Source: Mugil cephalus
Lineage: Eukaryota; Chordata; Actinopteri; Mugiliformes; Mugilidae
Direction of reading: 5' to 3'
Assembly: GCF_022458985.1 (NCBI RefSeq)
Contig: NC_061781.1
Location: forward strand, 16,709,001-16,773,000
DNA length: 64,000 nucleotides
Position 1 is the first letter of the stretch; each line of letters begins with the position of its first letter. A model generated the notes under the pieces. The model did no database searches, had not been told where the DNA came from, and worked only from the letters and a program-made list of their open reading frames with translations. This document shows positions 36,080-47,109 of this stretch, piece after piece. The translations under genes were made by a program, and so were the position numbers.

Positions 36080-36903
36080 GGTGCGTTTGGGGTTGAACCT
36101 CGTGGTTGCCTCAGTCTTCCACCTTTGATGATGTGGTGGGCGGCTACAGTCTCTAACACCATCACCGGAGCCTCCAGCATCCCCACGGCTTCTCCCTCTA
36201 CGGCCCTGAATGTGACCTCTGATGGATGGATGGATAGATATAACTTTATTCATCCCCGAAGAGAAATTCAATTATCCAATAGCTCATCAAAACATAAAAA
36301 TGTGGAGGACCCGTGCATATAATAACACACACAGAATAATTTGTTACACAAACAAGACTTGGTAACGTAACGTTGCACTATTCTAAAAAAGTCACCAAAC
36401 CAACAAGGCATGATTCGTAGTGCACGAAGCACACATTTATCCATAAAAAGTACAAGTACACACATAGTACAGACTTACAGACTTGGTACACTGTTCTAAA
36501 AAAGTCACCACGCAACACAATGTACTGGCTATAATTAATAACTTATCAGATCATGCTCATGATAAATAGGAAACTCTGTAATGGTGTATTTCCTCATTCA
36601 CTGCTGTCTTTATTTCACGTTAATACCCGACATAACGGTGCATAAGGAAGCTTCCGGGGTTCAAGCCATAATCTGAGTTCTCTGTAAGTCTCAAAAATAA
36701 CAAACGTGTGTCCCCAAGTCACACACAACAAACAGCAGTTAGTGGTTCTGAAACTGTGTTATTGATCAGCAGGCTACCTGTTAAAATATTCTGACCGCAA
36801 AGAATCCATACAGAGCGTTGAACTAAGATTGGATCTGAAATGAGGTGTGAACACAGGTACTTAATGTCAGCCACTTCCAAACAGGTTTCCTAGGTTGGAT
36901 GTT
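36080..36903. repeat. Segmental repeat beta, copy 1
   Basis: Near-identical to 40868-41721 over about 820 bp (TTTGATGATGTGGTG, AACTTTATTCATCCCCGAAG, GTTCAAGCCATAATCTGAG in the same order). The inside includes (GGAT)n and the TTTATTCATCCCCGAAGAGAAATTCAA-type tail of a fish SINE/LINE. A stub of a piggyBac-like frame lies at its left edge. Confidence 0.75.
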
Positions 36904-38099
36904 GACGGAAAATCTAACAACTGACAGTTTACATAATGCCACAGTGAGAAACTGCTCATGCCTCATAACTTACTTGCTCAAGTCAAGCAGCTGAAGTAGA
37001 CTAACAATTGACATAGCGCTGATGATACATTTTTGGGAAAATAAATATGCAACCGCATTCCCACACATTGTTATTGAAACCACAGGGCGTATGGTGTCAG
37101 CACAGTAATATCTAGACTTCTAAAGGCCTTGTGCGAATAGGACGCTGGGTTGAATTATGATATTACGTAATACACCGTCTAATACTGGCAGCCTGACACA
37201 GACACACACAGGAAAATGGTTTAGGAAGTAATTTCAACAAAAAACAAAACAAAACAAAACAAAACAGGAAAAACAGCACAAGATGTTGACCTGGCCTCCA
37301 AATTCACTAGATTCCAAACTGATTACGGGATGCAGTGGAACAGGCCTGATCAACAGAGCCCCCCCCCAACCCAACCCATAGGACACAAAGGCCCCCACTA
37401 ATAACATCCTGTTACCAGTCACCATATCCTCGGAAGGACCTTGTCCATTCTCTGATGAGTCACAACCGTTTTAGAGGCACAAGGGAGTAGGTCTTTCAAT
37501 GAAGTATTGGATAGAAAGGTGGTCATTATGCCTGATTGGCAGTGACGTATTGTTGAAGAAGAACAGTTTTAATATATTCAATACATTTATTGAGCAACAT
37601 GCTCTTGTTGGGTTTTAAAGGGGTTAATAAGGCCTTCAGCCTGCGTATAACCTTGGGAAGAATCAAGAAGAATGTTACTTACGCTATCTCACCGTATAAG
37701 GAGTTGTCTTTTGCCTTGCTACAGCTTGCTCACAGACTAGGACACATCACACCCTGATATCTCACATGCTGGAAACCAGATAAAGCTAATCGGCTACACA
37801 TAGAAACTCACTGACACATGAGAGGCAGTACTCCTCCCCATTGTCTTACGGGCTGGGTCTAGGTATAATAAGGTCACTGTATGTCCCCGAAGTGGGGCTT
37901 TTGGTTCTTTCTACCCCTAAGGTGAACTGACCAAAGCCTCAGCGCTGAAATCAATATCTATTCTCTGTGTACCAAATAAATATCCAGAAAGTGAGACATT
38001 GTCGCGTGATTTGTGCGTAGGTGAACTACCCTTTCCAAACGGTATAAAGATCCTGGGCTGAAGGAGAGGAAAATATCCTCCTTTGACACTCTCAGGACA
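36904..38099. other. Non-coding mosaic with repeat gamma copy 2
   Basis: 36990-37370 matches repeat gamma (also 6880-7260 and 38670-39400). An (AAAAC)n tract lies at 37239-37265. 37440-38099 shows no gene, RNA or recognised repeat; short frames are random. Confidence 0.45.
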
Positions 38100-38670
38100 G
38101 TATGTTCAGTTCTCTTTATGTATCACAGTATCCTCAAGAATACTTGCAAGTTAGATCAGTGACACTATTCATTTTATCGACAGCCCTGGGCCAGGTGAGG
38201 CCTATGGGCTCTATTGAGGGCCTATGGAATATAATGTGCACATTAGACTTGAACCACAGAGCAATGAAAGAATGTGGCCTGAACGGATGAACCACGTTGC
38301 CTTTGGCACTAATACCCAGCATGCATCTGGCACACAAGACAAAGAACCTGACTGTTTCCATGAGGGTGTGCTCAGGTTGGGGGAATTTATAGTTCCTGGA
38401 CCATGTCAAAATATCTTCCACATCAATGCCAGTACGTAGGTGTCCCAGAAGAATGTGACCTTGTAATGAGATCATCAGTGTGATTTACGTTACTTTTTTT
38501 TGTGATTTTTATTGTTGTGAGCGATTAGTGCGTGTCTATTTTGCCAGGGTTTTAATTTATCCAAACACCTCAAATCTATTTGTCTGACCACACAAAGTAC
38601 TTGCTGATGACCTTCTGAAAACAGTTGACTTTCATATTTTCCATCCAGCAGTCTTCAGGTTTTTTAAAAT
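38100..38670. repeat. Segmental repeat alpha, copy 1
   Basis: Shares TATGTTCAGTTCTCTTTATG through GATTTTTATTG and GTTTGTC-type sequence with 41750-42300, and in part with 39392-39700 and 40205-40380. A minus-strand frame of 113 codons (38134-38475; GHILLGHLRTGIDVEDILTW) is open in this copy. The plus strand carries the overlapping frame HIRLEPQSNERMWPERMN ending at a CCAGTACGT donor-like site, with an upstream stop. The family is unrecognised. Confidence 0.65.
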
Positions 38671-39391
38671 CTTAATATGCAACCACATTCCCACATATTG
38701 TTATTGAAACCACAGGGCGTAAGCATTTGTGGTGTCAGCACAAAAAAAATCTAATATAAGCATGGCACTTATTTGAACTTACTTCCCCCGTGACTTTAAA
38801 ACAGTCTGTTGAGAAATGAAGGACATGTGACAGGAAAATGAGACTCACATTGTTCACACTCTTGTGAAAACAATGTTACTAAACAGTGAGCAGTAATATC
38901 TAGACTTCTAAAGGCCTTGTGCGAATAGGACACTGGGTTGAATTATGATATTACGTAATACACCGTCCAATACTGCTACTGAGCCACTAGAATGTACTGT
39001 AGCCACACTAACTGGCTCAATCCAATATAGAATAGTTAAAACTAAGAAAACATTAGAAATAAATAATATCAACCATCTTGTGAAAATTCAATGTTCTGAT
39101 GAGAAACTTTTGGATTTAACATTCGTGTGGATGTTACTTAAACATGTTCCACCCACTTATAGACCAGACCAAGAAACCCCACTCCATAGCAATGACACTC
39201 TTGATATTAGCAGCCATCCCCAGCAGGATGCAGCCTGACATAGACACACACAAGAAAATGGTTTAGGAACTGATTTTAACAAAAAAAAAAAAAAAAAAAA
39301 AAAATGGAAAAACAGCACAATGTGTTGACCTGGCCTCCAAATTCACTAGATTCCAAACTGATCACAGGATGCAGTGGAACAAGCCTGATCC
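38670..39391. repeat. Repeat gamma, copy 3
   Basis: Same ordered blocks as 6880-7260 (ATATGCAACCACATTCCCAC, GTGTCAGCACA, TCTAAAGGCCTTGTGCGAAT, GACCTGGCCTCCAAATTC), interrupted by 38970-39235, which is absent from the other copies and shows a short open frame without known domains. A poly(A) run lies at 39282-39304. Confidence 0.5.
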
Positions 39392-40680
39392 CTAGAGCCA
39401 GGTGAGGCCCATGGGCTCTATTGAGGGCCTGTGGAATACAATGTGCACATTAGACTTGAACCACAGAGCAATGACAGAATGTGACCTGATCGGATAAACC
39501 ACGTTGTCTTTGGCACTAATACCCAGCGTGCATCTGGCACACAAGACAATGAACCTGACTTTTTCCATGAGGGTGTGCTCAGGTTGGGGGAATTTATAGT
39601 TCCTGGACCATGTCAAAATATCTTCCACATCAATGCCAGTACGTAGGTGTCCCAGAAGAATGTGACCTTGTAATGAGATCATCAGTGTGATTTACATCAC
39701 TGTTTGGTGTTTTTATTAGCCCAATCTCCATGGTCTGGAGTGCTGTGTATCAGACCTGTGGAGCTCCATAAACTGCATCTGCCCCAGTCATCATGGCCTC
39801 CCCCAGTTATTCAGTCCTACCTAGATGAACAACTCACCAACCTGCCCATGATGTTGATGAATGTTATCCTCACAAACTGTCACAGATCATCAGCTATGTG
39901 TTATATTACTAGACCCTACATGTTTCCTTCAGCTCGATGTATGTATCTATGACAGAAGTTTGTTTATCTTGTTTCGCCTGTTCCTCTTTTCTCTCTATCT
40001 TCTCTGTTTCTACCCGGCTGGCCTTCAGCAGACGGGTCCCTCCATGTGAGCTGGGTTCTGTTTAAGGTTTCTTCCTGTTAAAAGGGAGTTTTTCCTTGCA
40101 GCTGTTGCCCTCAGACTTAATCTGGAGTTGCAGGCTGGTTTTTGTGAAGCATCTTGAGACGATTTGTATTGTTATTGGCGCTATATAAATAAAACTGAAT
40201 CGAATTATCGTGAGCGGTTAGTGCGTATCTATTTTGCCAGGGTTTTAATTTATCCAAACACCTCAAATCTGTTTGTCTGACCACACAAAGTACTTGCTGA
40301 TGACCTTATGAAAACAGTTGACTTTCATATTTTCCATCCAGCTGTCTTCAGGTTTTTTTTTGTTTTTTTTTTATCTTAAAGCAGAGATTGTTTACAGTAT
40401 GTTATGTGTGTGGTTTTGTAGCTCTTTCTTTATTATGTATTGCTTTATCTCTCCATTATTATACACTACTGTATGTTTCACTTCATTCATAACATGCTCT
40501 CTTAACTGTATTTATTACATAAGACTATCCTTTACATATCCCACAGGGGGATCATTTGCAGTATTGCAGCAGCAGACAATTTAAAGACAGTGCACACAGG
40601 AGATAAGGCAAAATAAACATTAAGTAACTACAAATTACAGACAATGAAATACATGTTGCACAACGAGAGAATAAAGGATG
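39392..40680. repeat. Segmental repeat alpha, copy 2, split by a LINE tail
   Basis: 39392-39710 and 40205-40660 together match repeat alpha copy 3 (41840-42560). Between them lies the L2-type LINE 3' end. The minus-strand frame is still open (96 codons), while the plus-strand frame has a stop (WP changed to a stop) at about 39482. Confidence 0.65.
39715..40207 (+). mobile_element. L2-type (Maui-like) LINE 3' end
   Basis: Contains GGTTTCTTCCTGTTAAAAGG, GAGTTTTTCCTTGCAG and the terminal TTGGCGCTATATAAATAAAA then CTGAATCGAATT, the classic 3' tail of fish L2-group LINEs. 5'-truncated: no reverse-transcriptase residues remain. It splits repeat alpha copy 2, so it inserted after the segmental duplications began. 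Confidence 0.75.
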
Positions 40681-40699
40681 TGTAAACGGTCTTTCCTAG

Positions 40700-40935
40700 C
40701 TCCTGTAATTAGGAGATTTCAGAGTCATCTGAGACTTTCTGAAGGTTTTTGGCTGCATTTTTGTTTGTGTTTTCGCAGAGGAGTTTGAAAACTGCAGCAT
40801 CAAAAAAGTGGGAAAAGATTTCACCTGGTGGTGGGTTTCCCATATTGAGACGGGGTTGGACACCTGGGGTGGGTTTAGGGTTGAATCTTGGTGGTTGAGG
40901 GACTTCACCATCAGGCTCTGCCTCAGTCTTCCACC
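40700..40935 (-). pseudogene. piggyBac-like transposase fragment
   Basis: Minus strand: PRFNPKPTPGVQ, NPPPGEIFSHFFDAAVF, LLCENTNKNAAKNLQK. This matches the segment preceding the catalytic domain of piggyBac (PGBD-type) transposases, with F.P...PG and the TN.NA motif. The DDD core is absent. It joins repeat beta copy 2. Confidence 0.55.
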
Positions 40936-41721
40936 TTTGATGATGTGGTGAGCGGCTACGGTCTCTAACACCATCACCGGAGCCTCCAGCATCCCCACAG
41001 CTTCTCCCTCTATGGCCCTGAATGTGACCTCTGATGGATGGATGGATAGATAGAACTTTATTCATCCCCGAAGAGAAATTCAATTATCTAATAGCTCATC
41101 AAAACATAAAAATGTGGAGGACCCGTGCATATAATAACACACACAGAATAATTTGTTACACAAACAAGACTTGGTAACGTAACGTTGCACTAAAAAAAGT
41201 CACCAAACCAACAATGCATGATTCGTAGTGCATGAAGCACACATTAAGCCATAAAAAGTACAAATACACACATAGTACAGACTTACAGACTTGGTACACT
41301 GTTCTAAAAAAGTCACCACGCAACACAATGTACTGGCTATAATTAATAACTAATCAGATCATGCTCATGATAAATAGGAAGCTCTGTAAAGGTGTATTTC
41401 CTCATTCACTGCTGTCTTTATTTCACGTTAATACCCGACATAACGGTGCATAAGGAAGCTTCTGGGGTTCAAGCCATAATCTGAGTTCTCTGTAAGTCTC
41501 AAAAATAACAAATGTGTGTGCCCATGTAATAAGGCACACACAACAAACAGCAGTTAGTGGTTCTGAAACAGCGTTATTGATCAGCAGGCTACCTGTTAAA
41601 ATATTCTACTAGACTGCAAAGAATCCATACAGAGCGTTGAACTGAGATTGGATCTGAAATGAGGTGTGAACACAGGTACTTAATGTCAGCCACTTCCAAA
41701 CAGGTTTCCTAGGTTGGATGT
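40868..41721. repeat. Segmental repeat beta, copy 2
   Basis: Second copy of the block at 36080-36903. This copy keeps about 65 bp more at its left (ACTTCACCATCAGGCTCTGC) and a few indels (ATTCTAAAAAAG shortened to AAAAAAAG near 41190). The (GGAT)n SINE tail is shared. Confidence 0.75.
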
Positions 41722-41749
41722 TAATAACATTAAACACTAATAACACTAG

Positions 41750-42600
41750 TATGTTCAGTTCTCTTTATGTATCACAGTATCCTCAAGAATACTTGCAAGT
41801 TAGATCAGTGACACTATTCATTTTATAGACAGCCCTGGGCCAGGTGAGGCCCGTGGGCTCTATTGAGGGCCTATGGAATATAATGTGCACATCAGACTTG
41901 AACCACAGAGCAATGACAGAATGTGGCCTGATCGGATGAACCACGTTGTCTTTGGCACTAATACCCAGCATGCATCTGGCACACAAGACAATGAACCTGA
42001 CTGTTTCCATGAGGGTGTGCTCAGGTTGGGGGAATTTATAGTTCCTGGACCATGTCAAAATATCATCCACATCAATGCCAGTACGTAGGTGTCCCAGAAG
42101 AATGTGACCTTGTATTGAGATCATCAGTGTGATTTAGCGATTAGTGCGTGTCTGTTTTGCCAGGGTTTTTATTTATCCAAACACCTCAAATCTATTTGTC
42201 TGATCACACAAAGTACTTGCTGATGACCTTATGAAAACAGTTGACTTGCATATTCTCCATCCAGCTGTCTTCAGGCTTTTTTTTTAATCTTAAAGCAGAG
42301 ATTGTTTACAGTATGTTATGTGTGTGGTTTTGTAGCTCTTTCTTTATTATGTATTGCTTTATCTCTCCATTATTATACACTACTGTATGTTTCACTTCAT
42401 TCATAACATGCTCTCTTAATTGTATTTATTAGATAAGACTATCCTTTACATATCCCACAGAGGGATCATTTGCAGTATTGCAGCAGCAGACAATTTAAAG
42501 ACAGTGCACACAGGAGATAAGAGAAAAAAATTAAGTAACTACAGATTACAGACAATGAAATACATGTTGCACAATGAGGGAATAAAGGACATGTCATGGT
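41750..42600. repeat. Segmental repeat alpha, copy 3
   Basis: The most complete alpha copy. The minus-strand frame 41783-42124 (113 codons) and plus-strand frame 41873-42088 (71 codons) are both open and nearly identical to copy 1. A CAGTACGTAGG donor-like site ends the plus frame at about 42080. It continues into the 40205-40660-like sequence with TTTGCAGTATTGCAGCAGCA. Confidence 0.65.
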
Positions 42601-44364
42601 ACTACAATAATAATAATGAGTGCCAGCTGAGAATGACAAAACTGATTTGAATCGGCGGTAAGAAGAACCGAAACAAACAATCAAATAAAAAAGAGCAACA
42701 GCAATACCTTGGCAGCATCCTTGACAGTGTCATGGGGATTGCAATTATCATACAAAATATGAACGTGCATGTCCTGACAAAGAAATGAAATGATATGAGG
42801 TGGTATTTCACTCTAGTGTGCTACCAGCTTGTCACTCAGCAGAACAGGCTGTAGGGTGTTGAAAGTACTTGAGAAATAAAAAACCAACAATATGATTCTC
42901 ACAGTGTTCCCAGCCTTCTCCAGATCCAGATCACAGAGAGCTCTATGCAGGAGGCAGATGATGGGGTTGGGTTGGTGGAGAACTGAAATGGGTCCAGCAG
43001 TGAGGTCACCAGAGGGCGCAGATGAGCAAAGGCCAGCCTCTCTAGTATCTTTACATCAGGTCATTACATTTATATCACTACACTAGGTGGAGCCTTCTAT
43101 GAAGACGGACTGATACTGTCTTAATAATTCTAACTTTGAAGTCCTCACAAAATTATTAGAGCTCAAGAGGATGATCCCATCCAAACCACCCCAGTGTGCT
43201 CTCATGTGTGTGTTTAAATAGTCAGGCACCGCCCATACATGATCAAGCTGAGAGGCAAAATGGAGCTGCATAAAGAAGAGACGGCGTGGGAGGGGCATTC
43301 ATATTTGTGTACATCTTCAAGCAGCTTTTTCAGGAATTGACAAACCACCAAAAGACCATCATGAACACCTATATAACAGTTCCCTGTCTCTGCTGGACCA
43401 GACACCGGCGTATAGGGTACATATAGTGCATAGTGCATATGTGTTCACTTTCCAAACAGGTATGAAGTTGAAGTTAAAAGGCATCAGATAGTTGCATTCT
43501 AAATGTGGTTTTCCTGGGTAATATTAGGACTTAAGCATTTACCACAGTTCACACATACGTATACCGTACATATATATAACATATGTGCTCACTTGTTTTT
43601 TGTTTTTTTTTTTAAATGCTGTTTCCAGTCTTACGTTTTCATTCTCTAAACTATGTTTATCACTGTTGCTCTCTGTCTACAAATTTCTCCACAAGAGTTT
43701 AAAGCTGCACTAACAGGTACATTTATAAATGATCACTCTATGCACTGCAGTGCACTGCTGAGCATTCAATATTTATCATTTTGAAGCATTTTTTCATTTT
43801 CAGGTTGGTACTTGAATGAATGAATTCAGCAAAAGATATACAAAAAAAAAAAAAAAAAGTTTTAATTAACAAGTTGCATACTTGGCCACAAAACTTCCTG
43901 TTCATTTGTTCCCTCCGCGGCTGGACTTGCAGGTTTCTCTGTTCAACACAGTACAATGGTGTGAGCTTGAACAGGAAGGAAGATGTCTTTGCAGTAACAG
44001 TCTCTGTGCACACCATGGTCAAACTGATCTCTACTCAGTTAAGTGTCCTGAGGTGACATGTTATGATTAAGTACTGAGAAAATTAAATGTCAGGGACAGA
44101 AGGTCATCCAGCAGTCAAAAAACAAAGCTGAGTACACCAACCTTCCATACAAGCAAACTTGTGGCAGTCATTACATACAGTATATTATTTGAAAAAAGCA
44201 GTTAGAAAAATGTAGTACTGTATGGTGAGATGTAAGGCAATGCTGCATGTTAGCGGGCCCTGGTCTTCCGAAGGTAAGGCAGTCACTGTGAAAAGCAACG
44301 GCTCAACAATATTGTTTAAAAATCTAAACTTCTCAACGGACAAGATGATGATTATTGTATTTAC
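42601..44364. other. No intact gene recognised
   Basis: Several short frames were inspected (for example the minus-strand 43214-43438 frame with TGNCYIGVHDGLLV); none matches a known domain. AG at 44053-44054 on the minus strand followed by GACACTTAA could be the last exon of the orphan receptor at 44365-44591, adding Asp-Thr and a stop. A poly(A) run lies at 43841-43858. Confidence 0.35.
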
Positions 44365-44591
44365 CATTTCTACAGCAGGAGGAGGATTATTTCTGTAAGA
44401 AAAAGGGGCATGATGTGAGTACGTTGCAGCAGTACAATGTCACATTAACGTAAATTGAAGGGAAGCAAGTTCAACTTACTGTAGAAAGAGTCCTCTGAGA
44501 ACAATGAAAACTAATACAAAGATCAGGAAACACACACAAGGAACACCAACCGCCACAGCAATCATTGGGTCAGGCAACTCTCCAGGTTTCT
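44365..44591 (-). pseudogene. Orphan transmembrane plus tail exon pair
   Basis: Two exons on the minus strand with clean splice sites: 44480-44591 (acceptor after TTTCTTTCCAG, donor GTAAGT) and 44365-44392 (acceptor TTCTTACAG, donor GTAAAT). Phases join as ...KPGELPDPMIAVAVGVPC, VCFLIFVLVFIVLRGLFLQ, NNPPPAVEM. This is a stalk, one membrane helix and the start of a cytoplasmic tail of a single-pass receptor, phase 1 at the start as usual for IgSF genes. No extracellular domain exon was found upstream to 45.5 kb, where a Tc1 element begins. It may be part of a large gene or a decayed relic. Confidence 0.5.
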
Positions 44592-45568
44592 CTGGAAAGA
44601 AAATACCTTCTCAGTATCAACATGCAGTTTAATTAGCCTGGCTTTCATGATGTGTGGGGTCATTGTTTCACAGAGGAAGCAGGGGGTGAGGCGTGTCCTG
44701 TTATGTCACATCTCCTACAATAAAAAAAAGTGTTTTTATTTAATATGTGATGAGGAAGTAACTTTAACAAGTGTTGTACAGTGAATCAATGGGATGGCTA
44801 AGACAACGCCGCCATAGTGTAGCTCTTTGTGTCTATGCCTCAAGGCCAGATTAACAACTCTGTGTTCACATTCTGACTCTGACACACCTGTGTGTAAGGT
44901 TGATTTGAGGATGTAATATCTGTTGAGTAAATATCCGGACGAGGTCACATAATAGCGACTGAGCAGATGCATCATGAAGGTATTGCAATATTTACTATTA
45001 CCAACCAAGTGGAGGGTATTTGCAAACCATGACCTCCAGAACCATACAATAGGCATCTGAAGGCCCCAGAGGCATATCATCAGAGATGCCTCAGGAAAAT
45101 CCTCAACATCACCTTGGAAGGATTTGCAAATTCAAACAACAAACATCGCATTCAAAAGAAGACAGTATGACTCACATATACCACAAGCACAGGTCTGAAC
45201 TACAGTCAAAACAGTAACAAGACAGACCATACTATTGAACCACCTATGTGGTTCAGAGTCTGCTTCAAAGAAAATAAATAAACACAGATGGAGTGGCTTC
45301 TAATTATATTAGAACTGATGAAAACTCATGTTCAAAATAAGAAATAAAGGCTGACAGACCTAAGAGTATCTCTTAGTGTTCCCCTGCAAAGTAAATTAAA
45401 GATGCTCTGATTTAAAGTATTCTATACCTCAAATTACCGAGTTGTGCTTCCCCTGGTGCCACACCAAGTATGGACTGGACTGTATGTCTTCGTTATAAAT
45501 GGATGAGAAATGTCTAAAAATGTTGGCCAGAACTCTTTCAGCCTCCGACAAGACAAGAACATGTGACA
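44592..45568. other. No gene recognised
   Basis: A 114-codon minus-strand frame (44736-45080) shows no Ig cysteines or known motifs. The sequence between the orphan exon and the Tc1 element otherwise lacks features. Confidence 0.35.
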
Positions 45569-47109
45569 TACACTACCGTTTTAGAACACCACACTGAAAA
45601 TGATTCAGTTTATTGTGTCATTGCACTCTGAAACAAAAGCATAGAACAAATAAGCAATTTGAGTTGAAAAAGAAATCATGGAATCAATTTATAGACCAAA
45701 ACGTTTTCTAGACTTTTGACTCATCACAGTAGCCACCTTTGGCAGATATAACAGATGAACACACTCGTGGCGTTCTTTCTATAATAGAAACCAAATATTC
45801 TTCAGAAAGTTCTTCCCAAGTCTGTTGCAGAAGTTCCCTCAAATGTGTGGCACTTGTAGGTTGCTTGGCTTTCACTCTTCCGTCCAGTTCATCCCAAACC
45901 GGCGTGATGGGGTTTAAGTCTGGAGACTGTGCTGGCCACAGCTAACCATCTTGTACTTTTTTCCTGAGGTAGTTTTGGCGTAGCTTGGACTTGTGTCTTG
46001 GGTCATTATCTTGCTGTAGGATGAACCTCTGACCGACTAGGCACATACCAGAGGGTATTGCATGGCGCTGCAGAATGCTGTGGTAGCCATTTTGGTTCAG
46101 GGTGCCGCTCACTCTGTACAACCCACCAACCCTGGATCCAGCAAAACAGCCCCAGACCATCACACTTCCTCCTCCATGTTTGACCGTTGATGCCACACAC
46201 TGTGGAACCATCCTCTTGTCTACTCTGCGGAGTACAAAGATCCTGCGTGATGAACCGAAGATTTGAAATTTTGATTCATCAGTCCATAATAGCTTCTTCC
46301 AGTCTTCACTAGTCCAGTGGTGGTGTTTCGTGGCCTCTTTGTCTTATTCTGACATCTTAGCAATGGCTTTCTTGCTGCAACTCGTCCTGTCAAACCTGCA
46401 GCTCGAAGTCTTCTCTTCACAGTTGAAACTGAGACTTGCTTACTACGACTACTATTAAGCTGTGCTTGAAGGTGTTGTCCTGTGAAACGCCTGTCACACA
46501 AGCTGTTAACTCTCAGAAACTTGTCCTCTGATTCAGTTGTGGCTTTGGGTCTGCCAGATCGCTTCCTGTCAGAGTTTCCCCCGGTTTCTGAGTGCCTTTT
46601 GATGGTGAAGAAAACTGTACTCACTGACGCCTTGACTTTCTTTGCAATTTCCCTGTAGGAGAGACCTACATTTTTAAGTGTTATGATGGTCTGTCTCTCT
46701 TCCCTTATTAATTGTCTTTTTCTCGCCATTTTTGTAGCAACACACTACTTTCTGCAGTACAATACTGTTCACCTGATGCTCATGAGGGTCTGGTACCACA
46801 GTGTGTTCCAACACTGCTTCTATGCAGACTGAGGGGATTGTCAGTAATCCAGAAAAGTTAGAACACCTGTAGCAATTAGTAGCACCAGCTTTCAAAGCTG
46901 ATTCAACCTTCATTGCTGCAGAACAGCTTTAAATTGTCTAACCCACTTCATGTTCTCTGAAAAAGGCCTTTCTGTATATTTCTGAAATGTACATTGTTTT
47001 TCAGTTTACCTTTGTACCATTTCAAGCTATTCACTGGGCTTGCATAACTTGAATTGCAATAAATAACTGGGAAAATTAGGGTGTTCTAAACCTTTTGACC
47101 TGTAGTGTA
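45569..47109 (-). mobile_element. Tc1-like transposon
   Basis: The TA dinucleotides at 45569-45570 and 47108-47109 flank an element with inverted ends CACTACCGTTTTAGAACACC and, at the right, CACTACAGGTCAAAAGGTTT then AGAACACC. Length about 1.54 kb is normal for Tc1. The transposase is on the minus strand. Insertion into TA and near-complete structure indicate a fairly young copy. Confidence 0.9.
45708..46729 (-). pseudogene. Tc1 transposase, frameshifted
   Basis: Starts at 46729 (MARKRQLIREERQTIITLK). A paired-type HTH region includes SYREIAKKVKASVSTVF, an AT-hook-like KRSGRPK, and a second HTH (QVSVSTVKRRLRAAGL). A frame change near 46350 is needed to reach LLWTDESKFQIFG (first Asp), and another near 46215 to reach VMVWGCF, QQDNDPRHKSK (second Asp) and SPDLNPITPVWDEL. 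The third catalytic position, Glu in most Tc1 proteins (PIEHLW), reads Thr here. It therefore cannot be active. Confidence 0.85.
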
